Below, piece after piece: positions 35,790 through 46,600 of a stretch of DNA of 64,000 nucleotides. Positions within the stretch are counted from its first letter, which is position 1. Each line of letters starts with the position of its first letter. Where the stretch lies: contig OZ025265.1 of the NCBI GenBank assembly GCA_964019135.1, positions 6,764,318-6,828,317 of the forward strand, read 5' to 3'. The notes beneath the pieces are model-generated. The model was not told where the DNA came from and did not search any database. It saw nothing but the letters and a program-made list of their open reading frames with translations. This DNA comes from Arenicola marina. Lineage: Eukaryota; Annelida; Polychaeta; Arenicolidae. Position numbers and translations under genes: made by a program.

Positions 35790-37221
35790 CGTAATGTACG
35801 GCCAGTCTGTTTTATCCGTGAATATATTTCTCAAATATTCTTAATCATATCGCTAGGCCTTACTCAATGGACCCACCTCCCGGCGCCTGGCTCTTGCGCA
35901 TGTAGTCTATAGTCTTGCGCATCTAATATATACGTCCCTCCTGCGTCACAGATATTCAGGTCACACGTGCTTCCTTTGTTTATCTCCAAAATAGGTAAAC
36001 CGGAAGTCTTGGCGAACGAGACTTCATAGCCTTATGGACGAACTGTTGGGCACGCCACAACACCACGCACCCAAATACGTCACACACTAACTTGCCTCCT
36101 TCATTGTGACGTCATAGAGAGCTTCATGTGCCCGTTACGACATCTACAAATTTCTCCGATCAATTGAGCGGTCCTTGGTCGCGTTTTGGGCAACACGGTT
36201 TAAACCATAGAATTAGTTAATCCGATGCTTTAATTGATCCGACCAAATTTTGATCTTTCTTTATGCAACCAGGCCGTGTGGCTTAGTGCCGCGACACCTT
36301 GTATTCGCACTGTTTTGTCACATTATGTTATTATTTCGGTGTGAACTATTATTACTATTAATTCGGTGTGGCAGACTGTTTATGATAGTTAGTTCGTGTT
36401 TTCAAAGACAACCAGTATAATCCTTCCGGCATATTATACTGTGAGGCCGAGCCCGGGCTCTCACATTTCCCCCGAAATTACAAATTTTAACGGCAGTTGC
36501 ACCGTTGAAACCCCGCATTTTCAATAAGCCCTCGCGTGAAAGTGGCGGAAAGTTTCCGAGAAAAATGCATTGCACTTTTAACATTTCCTTGTGTGACATA
36601 AGCGAGGCCGTTAAAACGGCGTATCCCCACAAACAGTATCGCTGTTTTCACGTTGTATTTCCAGTTTCCACGGAATCTCTTTTTTAACGGTCGAGCTATG
36701 CAAATTTCATGTGGTATCTCCGTAGCGAATTTCATGCAACAGCAATATGTGCGACTCGTTTGCCGGGTTTACACCGCACGATCATTCCTTGAACAGTCGT
36801 AACAACGGTCGAAGCATCGGTTGATCAACGGCTCACACGGTCAAACGGCCTACCAACCAACCGAGATTGTCAAGCATAGCTTGAGAAAGACGAAAATCGG
36901 GGTGATAGGTGCAACGTTAACATGTTAGTACCGACTATGTACGACTATTCGACTATGTACATGCAATATCGACGGGGTTATGATTGGTAGATATGATTAG
37001 TTAGAACTCATGGTTGAGAGAGTTGACACAGATCTACCCGGTAGACATGATTGGTTAGAACGGTCAGTGTGGTTGCCATGGTACCGCCGTACGAGAAGGA
37101 TTTATAGAACGCCTTGTGTTTATAAGAAAGTTTATTCCTGGTTATTCATAACTTCCGCAGCAGTTGATCTCATGTTGTTCAGGATGAAACATGTCGGGGT
37201 TCTGAAAAAAAATGTGCTCAC
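35790..37221. other. Unique sequence, no confident gene
   Basis: Near 36975-37065 two copies of a GGTAGA(T/C)ATGATT(A/G)GTTAGAAC segment occur about 60 bp apart. Further downstream exons of the minus-strand Reeler gene could lie here, but none could be placed with confidence. Confidence 0.4.
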
Positions 37222-37263
37222 CTGAAGCTTCTCCTGTTGAATTAATGCCCTCTATCAATATCA
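37222..37263 (-). CDS. Candidate exon 5 of the Reeler gene
   Basis: A 42-bp segment with AG before it (37265-37264) and a good donor after it (CAG then GTGAGC at 37221-37216). Read in phase 1, as required by exon 4, it encodes VILIEGINSTGEAS with no stop and exits in phase 1. The polypyrimidine tract of its acceptor is weak, so it is a candidate only. An alternative reading uses an internal AG and gives a 12-bp exon. Confidence 0.3.
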
Positions 37264-37564
37264 CTGTTATATTTCTCGCATTGTCATGTTGGTTATTATT
37301 ATTGCTACTTAATATTACTACGAACGTCGTCCTTTATAACTCCATTAGTGTTTATGATCAGATATGATACAGATATACCCAGGGTTCTTTACAATTCCAA
37401 AATTGTAATCCTTAAATTAATGGGCAATTTGTATTGATCACGAATTAAATCTCTTTAAATTAATAGACAATATAAGTTGGCCGATCAAAACAACACCCAC
37501 CAACACAACAAAAGTTGATAACAGATGTAGAGACAATTGTAAGCATTGATCAATATATACTTAC

Positions 37565-37623
37565 CAAGATAATTGGAATACACATCCATCCAGAAGACAA
37601 TGTATTCAGCTACAAGAGTGGCC
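37565..37623 (-). CDS. Reeler-domain protein, exon 4 (end of the domain)
   Basis: A 59-bp exon with acceptor CCGTACAG (AG at 37625-37624) and a strong donor CTTG then GTAAGTAT (37564 down). It enters in phase 2, completing Lys with exon 3, and leaves in phase 1. It encodes ATLVAEYIVFWMDVYSNYL, which matches the terminal strand of Reeler domains (pattern ATxV..FW..V.S). The exact fit of phase and domain position with exon 3, located 500 bp upstream in the gene, supports the call. The protein may continue into a further exon. Confidence 0.82.
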
Positions 37624-38134
37624 CTGTACGGAGATAGATCACAGTTTACCAGACTGTTAGTCCCACAGAATACAACGTTAGTACTGTGTCGGTTTCTTTC
37701 GTACATTGTTAGTTATCTGAAATAGCCGGCTAATGTCCCTAATTACAATGTTCTTGTTTTGTTTAGCTATTTATTTATTTTCACTGCACTGCACTACGCT
37801 CATAGAGAACGTGTTTTACGACGTTCCATCAAGGAGCAACATTATTAATAAAAAGCAATGTATCCAATAAGTGTGCTGTATGAAATTATAAGTTTAGCGG
37901 AAGTGTCCAGATATGACCAGATAGCGATAGTCGAAGACTCGGTACATGAATAGAATTCAGGTTGTAACATATCAAAAACCTTTGTATGTCGTTGATATAG
38001 ACATTTCCAAAGAAACTGGTGGGCGGACGGGTGCAGTTGCTAATTTAAAACCGCACCTTAATCTCTTTAATTTGTCAATTTTGACACATCTGTAAATCGG
38101 CCCGACTTTACAATCCGGTTTACTGGATACTGAC
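37624..38134 (-). other. Intron 3 of the Reeler gene
   Basis: An intron of 511 bp between donor 38134-38133 (GTCAGT) and acceptor 37625-37624. No other feature is seen in it. Confidence 0.7.
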
Positions 38135-38272
38135 TTGAATCTTATGTTGTTTAGGTCGCCGTTGCCCTGTGGGTCCCACGTGAAGGTTAGAGGGCCGGCC
38201 TTGAGCTGGTTGTTGGTGTGAGTCACGCCATTGTTGGGGGAAGTCTCGTCTGGACATGGCCGGAACCGGGTG
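38135..38272 (-). CDS. Reeler-domain protein, exon 3
   Basis: A 138-bp exon, phase 2 to phase 2. The acceptor is GTTCGTTGGCAG (AG 38274-38273) and the donor is TTCAA then GTCAGT (38134 down). It encodes TRFRPCPDETSPNNGVTHTN and then NQLKAGPLTFTWDPQGNGDL with NNIRF. VTHTN followed by LTFTW and a Gly-rich turn is the hallmark of the C-terminal half of Reeler domains. The Cys in FRPCPD probably pairs with the Cys in exon 1. Just 3' on the plus strand (upstream in the gene) lies the tail of a LINE fragment. Confidence 0.88.
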
Positions 38273-38344
38273 CTGCCAACGAACAACACACGGCACGTGT
38301 TCAACGTCAAGTACAGTTACTGGACAGTGACCTAGTCAGAGTTA

Positions 38345-39362
38345 AGAAATTAATAATAATCTTTATTGCCATGAAGAGTACACAAATCAAGATAATACAG
38401 AACTGGTTGGCAAGGAGCAGAAGCCGAGGCTTATTCGCTCAAAAAAAAAACAAAAAAAAAAGAAGAAAAAAAAACGGCTAGTTACACATCAAATTAACAT
38501 TAGTTAAATTACTCGTATCAATTATATTTAACAAACTATCCTTAGTATTTCTCTTAAAAAGGTGAAGCGATGATTGAAAGTTTACCTTACCAAACCATTT
38601 ATTAAAAATATATATCCCATTATATCTCATAGATATTTTCGTCAATTGACACTTGTGCTTAGGAACATGTAATAGCTGCGACCTTCTAGTGTTATACTTA
38701 TGTATGTCAGCATTTCTTATAAACAAATCTTTTATTATAAGAGGTTGCAATCCATTGTATTGCTTAAACATAAATGATAAAACGCTATACTCGTATAATG
38801 ATGTGAGCGGGAGAATCTTATTCGTTACAAATAACGGCGCTGAGTGGGCCCATTTATTAACTCCAGACAATATGCGAACTGCTTTCTTTTGGATCACGAT
38901 AAGAGGGGTTAAAAAGCTACTACACGAAGCTCCCCATACTTCAATACAATATGATAGATATGGAGATACAAAACAATTATATAAAATCCGTAGGGTGTCA
39001 TTGGTTAACATTTTCCTTGCACAAGTGATTATTCCAAGCGCCCTTGCCATTTTACTTTTAATATAATCTATATGTTGTTGCCACAGAAGGTCACAGTCTA
39101 ATTGTACTCCCAAAAATTTCGTGATAGTAGTTTGTACAACAGTTTTGCCAGAAATGATGACACCGCTGTGAATACTAATTTTCTTTCGCTTGGGTTTGAA
39201 AACCATGAATTTAGTTTTATCGAGATTGAGAGCAAGCTTATTAATTTGTAGCCAATACTGTATGTGTTTTAATTCCCCATTCAGCGTTTCAATCGTTTTA
39301 TTGATATCTTTGCCCGATATAAAGAAATTAGAATCATCTGCAAATAAGATTCCAAACACTTG
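38345..39362 (-). mobile_element. 5'-truncated LINE in intron 2, same strand as the gene
   Basis: The 3' end near 38345 has AATAAAG followed by ATT-repeat tail units. The element is truncated at about 39362, where (TAAG)n-like sequence begins. It includes an A/T-rich 3' UTR (38345-38477) and the C-terminal part of ORF2. The sequence is different from the LINE at 5986-11139, so it belongs to another family of the same broad group. Confidence 0.88.
38478..39359 (-). pseudogene. LINE ORF2 C-terminal fragment (reverse transcriptase from motif C)
   Basis: 293 codons open to TAG at 38480-38478. It starts just before RT motif C (GILFADDSNFF). It continues through the thumb region (NKLALNLDKTKFMVF, TKFLGVQLDCDLLWQQHIDY) and the C-terminal segment (IQKKAVRILSG, HKYNTRRSQLLHVPK). 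The endonuclease and RT motifs 1-B are absent through 5' truncation. No internal frameshift is seen over the remaining length, so insertion may be fairly recent. Confidence 0.88.
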
Positions 39363-39372
39363 CTTACTTACA

Positions 39373-39678
39373 TTACTTACTTACAACGATAAATTTAGAA
39401 AGGCACGGTTTACCCTTGGCACATAAACATTGTGAGCAGAGGTTACCAGTTAAATTCTCACACATTACGACAGCAAAACAATTAAGCGGTCTATCACCGC
39501 ATACAAATAAATTGCACCTGCAGTTTGCATCACACAGTGATCGAATTGGCGTCATAGGGCGACCTGTTTCTAGAATCCTCATTATTTTCACCAAATCGCG
39601 TGTTAATTCCCAGCTGCTGAACATAGCGTTGGATATTAGCTGGCTCATTACATTACCTCGTGCGTTAAAGCAACCGTA
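39373..39678 (-). other. Cys-rich open frame in intron 2, unrecognised
   Basis: The frame opens after TAG at 39681-39679 and closes at 39373. It reads GCFNARGNVMSQLISNAMFS at the start and has about ten Cys near the end (CDANCRCNLFVCGD, CSQCLCAKGKPC). A donor-like GTAAGTAAGT lies at the 3' end of the Cys-rich part. No acceptor is clear. It could be a fragment of a mobile-element gene or a decayed exon. No function is proposed. Confidence 0.3.
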
Positions 39679-39837
39679 CTATAACTGGGTCAAGCGGGTG
39701 CTCAACATGCTTTAGAATAAACAACTACTGCCGCGTGGTGGCGTGGCCGCTTGGCATTGACATTTCATGTAGGCTGTTATCATAACTGTATCATCTCGGT
39801 GAGTATATACTTTTGATGTTATATCGTTTGGATTTAC

Positions 39838-39995
39838 ATACCGACACAGTGGATATATCATTTGTATTCACATACCGACACAGTGGATATATCATTTTTA
39901 TTTACATACCGACACAGTGGATATATCATTTTTATTTACATACCGACACAGTGGATATATCATTTGTATTTACATACCGACATAGTGGATCTATC
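39838..39995. repeat. 34-bp repeat, about five copies
   Basis: The unit is ACATACCGACACAGTGGATA followed by TATCATTTGTATTT. Copies are nearly identical. The unit is unrelated to the 34-bp array at 1-5023. Confidence 0.9.
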
Positions 39996-40010
39996 GTACA
40001 GCTGTTGTCA

Positions 40011-40670
40011 TCAGTTCGCCATGGATTTACGCAGCGCGGACTCCACCGCTGCCTCTAGTAGCTTGTACTTTTCGGCGTTGGGGAGTCTCCCGGCGTATTG
40101 TCTTGTGACGACCACGATGACTCCGGTTTTCTTGTGACGTCTGAAGAGATACCGTAGGTGTCTTCCGGAGCCGGGATCCCCGTCGTCCTGCCAGCCTTCA
40201 TCCTCGTTGGGGAGTCTGTATGCGGCGATGTTATGCATTGCTCCAGCCCGTTCCGTATCCATCAGTAGAAGGCGATAAGCCTTCCGGACATCTTGTAGGG
40301 ACTGGACCTGGATCACGGTGGCGTAGGCACTTGATGCGCGCGAGGTGATGACGTCACCCGAGGTGGCTTGTTTCATGGATAGCAGCTCATCCTCTCTCTC
40401 TCCAGGCGATAGGGCTAGAATGTCTCGTGTCGACACGGCAGGTACGTTGTCTCGTTGGAGTTCATGATTGATGTAAAGCGCGTCGTTTGATATCCTGGTT
40501 TGGATCCTATGAGGAGCGGCTCTGTCTCTGGCCTGCTGGGCCCGTTCCCCAAACTCCCTACGCCTTTCGACAATTTCGACGGGAAATTGGGGGGTGACTC
40601 GTGGGGCATCTCGTTCTTTGGAAAGTTTACTGCGACCTACCCATGAATGGCCTCGACTTCTTCGTCGTTC
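40011..40670 (-). pseudogene. Retroelement ORF1 C-terminus joined to an IMPACT/UPF0029-like domain
   Basis: An open frame of 219 codons from 40670 to the TGA at 40013-40011, without an ATG at its start, so the 5' part is missing. The first 75 residues (KERDAPRVTPQFPVEIVERR, then ERAQQARDR and DALYINHEL) resemble the C-terminal domain of L1-type ORF1 proteins (compare EEDFPREIQDRRR in the ORF1 at 5986). The last 100 residues (VQSLQDVRKAYRLLLM, GAMHNIAAYRL, WQDDGDPGSGRHLRYL, TGVIVVVTRQYAG) match the pattern of the IMPACT/YigZ N-terminal domain (UPF0029): HN..AYR, a D-rich GxGR segment, then VVV.R.Y.G. The frame lies in intron 2 of the Reeler gene on the same strand. It is most likely a fragment of a LINE ORF1 carrying an unusual accessory domain. 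An expressed fusion gene is less likely. Confidence 0.6.
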
Positions 40671-40933
40671 TCACCCATGAGAGAAGCCCTTCACGTGCTG
40701 GTGCGCAAAAAATTATCTCTTTAGACCGACCCTGTTCATACATTTGTGACACGGGGCTTAACTAAAATACGTCACCGTGTTCCTGAGGCATACAGTTAGC
40801 ACCCTGCTGCAATATAATTATCCGTACTTGCCGATTAATGGCACATTTCCACAAAATATCTTCCAAAGGGTTATCTCAACGACCAGCGACATCCATGTTT
40901 AGACTACCAACTTCCGGTTTACTTACTGCACTG

Positions 40934-41179
40934 GGCGCGTCGATACGCCACGACGAAGAAATTCATCACTCGAGTGAACACGTGGACACGTAACACGTGG
41001 CGTAACCTCTTATTTCGCCTGCTGCGTACAATTGCTACTGCATGACTGCTTCACCCATGGATACCAGGCAAGCAACACAGCCAGTCACGATAAATGACCT
41101 CACAGTTGCAATAAATGATTATAATTATAATCGATTTTAATTCGAGTGATGAATTTCTTCGTCGTGGCGTATCGACGCG
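40934..41179. repeat. Perfect 38-bp inverted repeat, 170-bp spacer
   Basis: 40934-40971 (starts CGCGTCGATACGCCACGACG) is the exact reverse complement of 41142-41179. The spacer 40972-41141 is unrelated to known elements and contains no frame. It may be the terminal repeats of a short foldback or MITE element. It lies in intron 2 of the Reeler gene. Confidence 0.88.
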
Positions 41180-43523
41180 TTTTCTCGATGTCTTTTTCTT
41201 GACTTTTCCGAATTTTTCATGAAGAGCCATTCTCGGGGAAATACCCTGTGAATGACGTCACGAATTGAGAATTCCGTGTGAATGACGTAACGAGTTAGGG
41301 ATTCCCCTTTCACTGAAACCCGCGGATGTTTGTCGATGTTTACCGAGGTCTTTTCTAAATCGCCGAAGCTTATTATACGATGCTCTATTGTTTTTACCTA
41401 TGTCACCACTTCTTTGCTGTGTTTTATTGGTGCTTTGTTTCATTAGGACTGCGTAAAATCTCAGGGCTACAGCTCGCCGATATCTGCCGATGACTACCGA
41501 GGTCTGCTCAAAATAGCCGAGCTTATTATATGTAGCTTACCTTAACCATTTAATGAATAACTACAAGCCACTAGACCTAAAGTCCATTTCCTAAGTCATA
41601 TGTTACTTTGCACATATTTGATGCATTTACACCACATTAACGAAATTCGAAATGCATTAAGGAGATTATATTATATAATATTAACAATATTAGCCATTTT
41701 ATTCCAGACATACATAAAAAATAAAAGATAGACGGGGGCAATTTGTTCATTGATTCGTGACGTCACAATATGAACCGGTTTTGTTGCGCAATACGGTAAA
41801 CGCGCATTGAGCATGTGATCAGGTATGGTGGCCTTCCACGTTGACAGATGCAGCGATGGGCACATCATTAATTGGAATTAGAGATAGTGTGGATGGGGAA
41901 GAGGAAGTCGAGGAATTTACTTGGGCAACCGGACCGTGTCTTCTGTTGCCGTACGTATCGCTTCAAACAGCCGTGATTGGAAGCGTAGGCCTAAGGCGTG
42001 GCCTAAGGCACTGCCTTCCCAGCTTGCGTGGGCGTGGGGGAGGGGGGGGACTTCATTGATATCTGATGCTTCTTGTATAGGGCTGTACAGTTCTCGCGGG
42101 TTCTATTTCCGGTTTAGGTCTTTTGGGGACCAACAAAAAAACACGTGCTCTTAGAACGAGTGCGCATCACGTGCTTTGCTGTAACTGCGTGACGCGCACT
42201 CATTGTAGTCAACGTTTTAGTGTTGGGAACCGGCCGGTTGCGCGGTTTGTGCGTAAAGAATCGAGTGGGTGTGAAACTATTTTTTGTTTGCTTTGGTCCA
42301 GGCATAGCTAACTGTAAAATCATAATATAATTAAAGATAATACATTTATCTCTCCATAATGCATGTGGTCCCTTCGATGAGACTGTTGGAAGCGTTGTAT
42401 TTTGAGCCAAATCATCGATGTTTACAGTTTTACGACAAACGGAGCACCATTGTCCTCACCTGCTCAGTCCATATAAGGAGCGTTGTTACGTAACCATAGA
42501 TACCGCGCGCAGACAGGCGCGTCATGATGATTATTACGTCATACGACATGGAAAACCCCGCGCAACACATTAGATGGCCTGACGCTGACAGTCACTCATG
42601 AGACAACCGCATTCTGGTTTATCAACTGCCTAACCGCTCATACATTACATAAATCTACTCGGATGGTTATAATTCGGATATGCACATAACTTCAGTGGTT
42701 ATTTTTGCTTCCAAGGACAGCTTTAGCCGATCTTGTGTGTGAGGCGAGTGAAGGCAAACAACCGGAAGGTAGGCAGCAGGTACAGGCCGTTGATGCTAGG
42801 CATAGACGTAGAGCATAGGTATCCCCGTCTCGTGGGGTCTCGATAAGATCCCGAAGTGACTGTACAGCCCTATAATCGGGTCTAGATAAAAACATGGGTT
42901 TATTCCGCACAGCTTGCCTTCAGCCCATAGCACAGCATATATACCGATTATGATGTTAACAAAATTAACTTAATTATGAAGACAGCTTCTGAAAACCGAT
43001 GTTGTTTGTGCCCCAACAAGACACCATAATATTAGGGCTTCTACAAGTATTGGGTATGAAAGTAGGGAATGAACCATTTTTTGACATCAGGCGCTGTACC
43101 GTTTTTACGCCGATAAATGCCACTCATATTTCATTCTGAAGTGACTGCCGCACGTACATTCAAACAGAGTGGCGCGGGCAGTCGAAGCGGGGGTTTGAAA
43201 AGGATCGTTCGCAGATTGAGTTTATTTTGGTGAGTTTAGATATTAATATTGATGGCATTAGATACATCGTAAAATAATTGCACATGATCAATGGCTTTAG
43301 TAACAACTAAGAAATGTATATTTGGAGATGGTTCAGTAACAAATATCCTCTAGGGAGATGGACTTTAAGCAAGAGAATGACACACTGTGTGTACTTGATC
43401 TGAAATGTGGTAAGAGGAAACGGTCCTCAGATGCAAGCGCGAGGGCATAAACTTAATTCAGCGGCATGGGCTACACAGACGACATACTCACGTCTTAAAT
43501 TTACTTCATGAACCGTTACTTAC
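41180..43523 (-). other. Rest of intron 2 of the Reeler gene
   Basis: Intron 2 as a whole spans 38273-43523. In this part, two loosely similar segments (41317-41390 and 41470-41540, with TACCGAGGTC..GCCGA..GCTTATTATA) form a degenerate duplication. GTGAATGACGT is repeated near 41250-41290. No exon was recognised. Confidence 0.55.
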
Positions 43524-43635
43524 TATGTGGGGAGGTCTTGAATTGTTCCAACGAATTCCCCAATGGCGTTGTTTTCCCCGTCACGTCGCGCTTGTATGAT
43601 AAGGCCCATCACGTCCTGGGTGCCAATCAGCGTCA
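43524..43635 (-). CDS. Reeler-domain protein, exon 2
   Basis: A 112-bp exon. The acceptor is CCTGTTTCTCTCCCAG (AG at 43637-43636), with an excellent polypyrimidine tract. The donor is ACATA then GTAAGTAAC (43523 down). It enters in phase 1 (G of exon 1 plus TG gives Val) and leaves in phase 2 (TA plus C of exon 3 gives Tyr). It encodes VTLIGTQDVMGLIIQARRDG and then ENNAIGEFVGTIQDLPT, which matches the Reeler core (pattern VTL.G...F.GFL.QAR....G.F). It directly abuts the 73-bp tandem array, whose unit contains this same acceptor. Confidence 0.88.
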
Positions 43636-46600
43636 CTGGGAGAGAAACAGGTCACAGCGGCAACAGTCAGTGGCATGGTGGATGGCAATACAGGACTAAC
43701 CTACGTCACTGGGAGAGAAACAGGTCACAGCGGCAACAGTCAATGACATGGTGGATGCCAATACAGGACTAACCTACGTCACTGGGAGAGAAACAGGTCA
43801 CAGCGGCAACAGTCAGTGGCTTGGTGGATGGCAAAACAGCACTAACCTAGGTCACTGAGGGAGAAACAGGTCACAGCGGCAAAAGTCAATGGCATGATGG
43901 ATGGCAATACAGGACTAACCTACGTCACTGGGAGAGAAACAGGTCACAGCGGCAACGGTCAATGGCATGGTGGATGGCAATACAGGACTAACCTACGTCA
44001 CTGGGAGAGAAACAGGTCACAGCGGCAACAGTCAGTGGTATGGTGGATGGCAATACAGGACTAACCTACGTCACTGGGAGAGAAACAGGTCACAGCGGCA
44101 ACAGTCAGTGGCATGGTGGATGGCAATACAGGACTGACATATGTCACTGGGAGAGAAACAGGTCACAGCGGCAGCAGTCAATGGCATGGTGGATGGCAAT
44201 ACAGGACTAACCTACGTCACTGGGAGAGAAACAGGTCACAGCGGCAACAGTCAGTGGCATGGTGCATGGCAATACAGGACTGACCTACGTCACTGGGGGA
44301 GAAACAGGTCACAGCGGCAAAAGTCAATGGCATGGTGGATGGCAATACAGGACTGACCTACGTAACTGGGAGAGAAACAGGTCACAGCGGCAAAAGTCAA
44401 TGGCATGGTGGATGGCAATACAGGACTAACATACGTCACTGGGAGAGAAACAGGTCACAGCGGCAACAGTCAGTGGCATGGTGGATGGCAATACAGGACT
44501 GACATACGTCACTGGGAGAGAAACAGGCCACAGCGGCAACAGTCAGTGGCATGGTGGATGGCAATACAGGACTAACCTACGTCACTGGGAGAGAAACAGG
44601 TCACAGCGGCAACAGTCAATGGCATGGTGGATGGCAATACAGGACTAACCTACGTCACTGGGAGAGAAACAGGTCACAGCGGCAACAGTCAATGGCATGG
44701 TGGATGGCAATACAGGACTGATCTACGTCACTGGGAGAGAAACAGGTCACAGCGGCAACAGTCAATGGCATGGTGGATGGCAATACAGGACTGGTCTACG
44801 TCACTGGGAGAGAAACACGCCACAGCGGCAACAGTCAATGGCATGGTGGATGGCAATACAGGACCAGCCTACGTCACTGGGAGAGAAACAGGTCACAGCG
44901 GCAACAGTCAATGGCATGGTGGATGGCAATACAGGACCAGCCTACGTCACTGGGAGAGAAACAGGCCACAGTGGCAACAGTCAATGGCATGGTTGATGGC
45001 AATACAGGACTGCCATACGTCACTGGGAGAGAAACAGGTCACAGCGGCAACAGTCAATGGCATGGTGGATGGCAATACAAGCCTGATCTACGTCACTGGG
45101 AGAGAAACAGGCCACAGCGGCAACAGTCAGTGGCATGGCGGATGGCAATACATGACTAACCTACGTCACTGGGAGAGAAACAGGCCACAGCGGCAACAGT
45201 CAATGGCATGGTGGATGGCAATACATGACTGATCTACGTCACTGGGAGAGAAACTGGCCACAGCGGCAACAGTCAATGGCATGGTGGATGGCAATACAGG
45301 ACTAACCTACGTCACTGGGAGAGAAACAGGTCACAGCGGCAACAGTCAATGGCATGGTGGATGGCAATACAGGACTGACCTACGTCACTGGGAGAGAAAC
45401 AGGCCACAGCGGCAACAGTCAATGGCATGGTGGATGGCAATACAAGACTGATCTACGTCCCTGGGAGAGAAACAGGCCACAGCGGCAACAGTCAATGGCA
45501 TGGTGGATGGCAATACAGGACTGACATACATCACTGGGAGAGAAACAGGCCACAGCGGCAACAGTCAATGGCCTGGTGGATGGCAATACAGGACTAACCT
45601 ACGTCACTGGGAGAGAAACAGGTCACAGCGGCAACAGTCAATGGCATGGTGGATGGCAATACAGGACTGACCCACATCACTGGGAAACAGGTCACAGCGG
45701 CAACAGTCAATGGCATGGGTCGATGGCAATACAGGACTGACATACGTCACTGGGAGAGAAACAGGTCACAGCGGCAACAGTCAATGGCATGGTGGATGGC
45801 AATACAGGACCAGCCTACGTTACTGGGAGAGAAACAGGTCACAGCGGCAACAGTCAATGGCATGGTGGATGGCAATACAGGACTGACATACGTCACTGGG
45901 AGAAAAACAGGTCACAGCGGCAACAGTCAATGGCATGGTGGATGGCAATACAGGACCAGCCTGCGTCACTGGGAGAGAAACAGGTCACTGCGGCAACAGT
46001 CAATGGCATGGTGGATGGCAATACAGGACTGACACTGGGAGAGAAACAGGCTTCAGCGGCAACAGTCAATGGCATGGTGGAAGGCAATACAGGACTAACT
46101 AACGTCACTGGGAGATAAACAGGTCACAGCGGCAACAGTCAATGGCATGGTGGATGGCAATACAGGACTAACATACGTCACTGGGAGAGAAACAGGCCAC
46201 AGCGGCAACAGTCAATGGCATGGTTGTTGGCAATACGAGACTGATCTACGTCACTGGGAGAGAAACAGGCCACAGCGGCAACAGTCAGTGGCATGGTGGA
46301 TGGCAATACAGGGCTAATCTACGTCACTGGGAGAGAAACAAGCCACAGCGGCAACAGTCAATGGCATGGTGGATGGCAATACAGGACTGACCCACGTCAC
46401 TGGGAGAGAAACCGGTCACGGCGGCAACAGTCAATGGCATGGTGGATGGCAATACAGTACAGACCCACGTCACTGGGAGAGAAACAGGTCACAGCGGCAA
46501 CGGTCAATGGCATGGTGGATGGCATAACAGGACTAACCTACGTCACTGGGAGAGAAACAGGCCACAGCGGCAACAGTCAATGGCATGGTGGATGGCAATA

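Noticed and set aside
36402..36735. Minus-strand frames downstream of the Reeler exons as possible 3' exons
   Set aside because: No domain similarity, and no acceptor in the required phase 1 could be placed with confidence.
40860..40975. Possible exon ending at GTAAGT near 40930 on the minus strand
   Set aside because: The sequence is one arm of the 38-bp inverted repeat, does not look like the Reeler core, and exon 2 was found elsewhere with matching phase.
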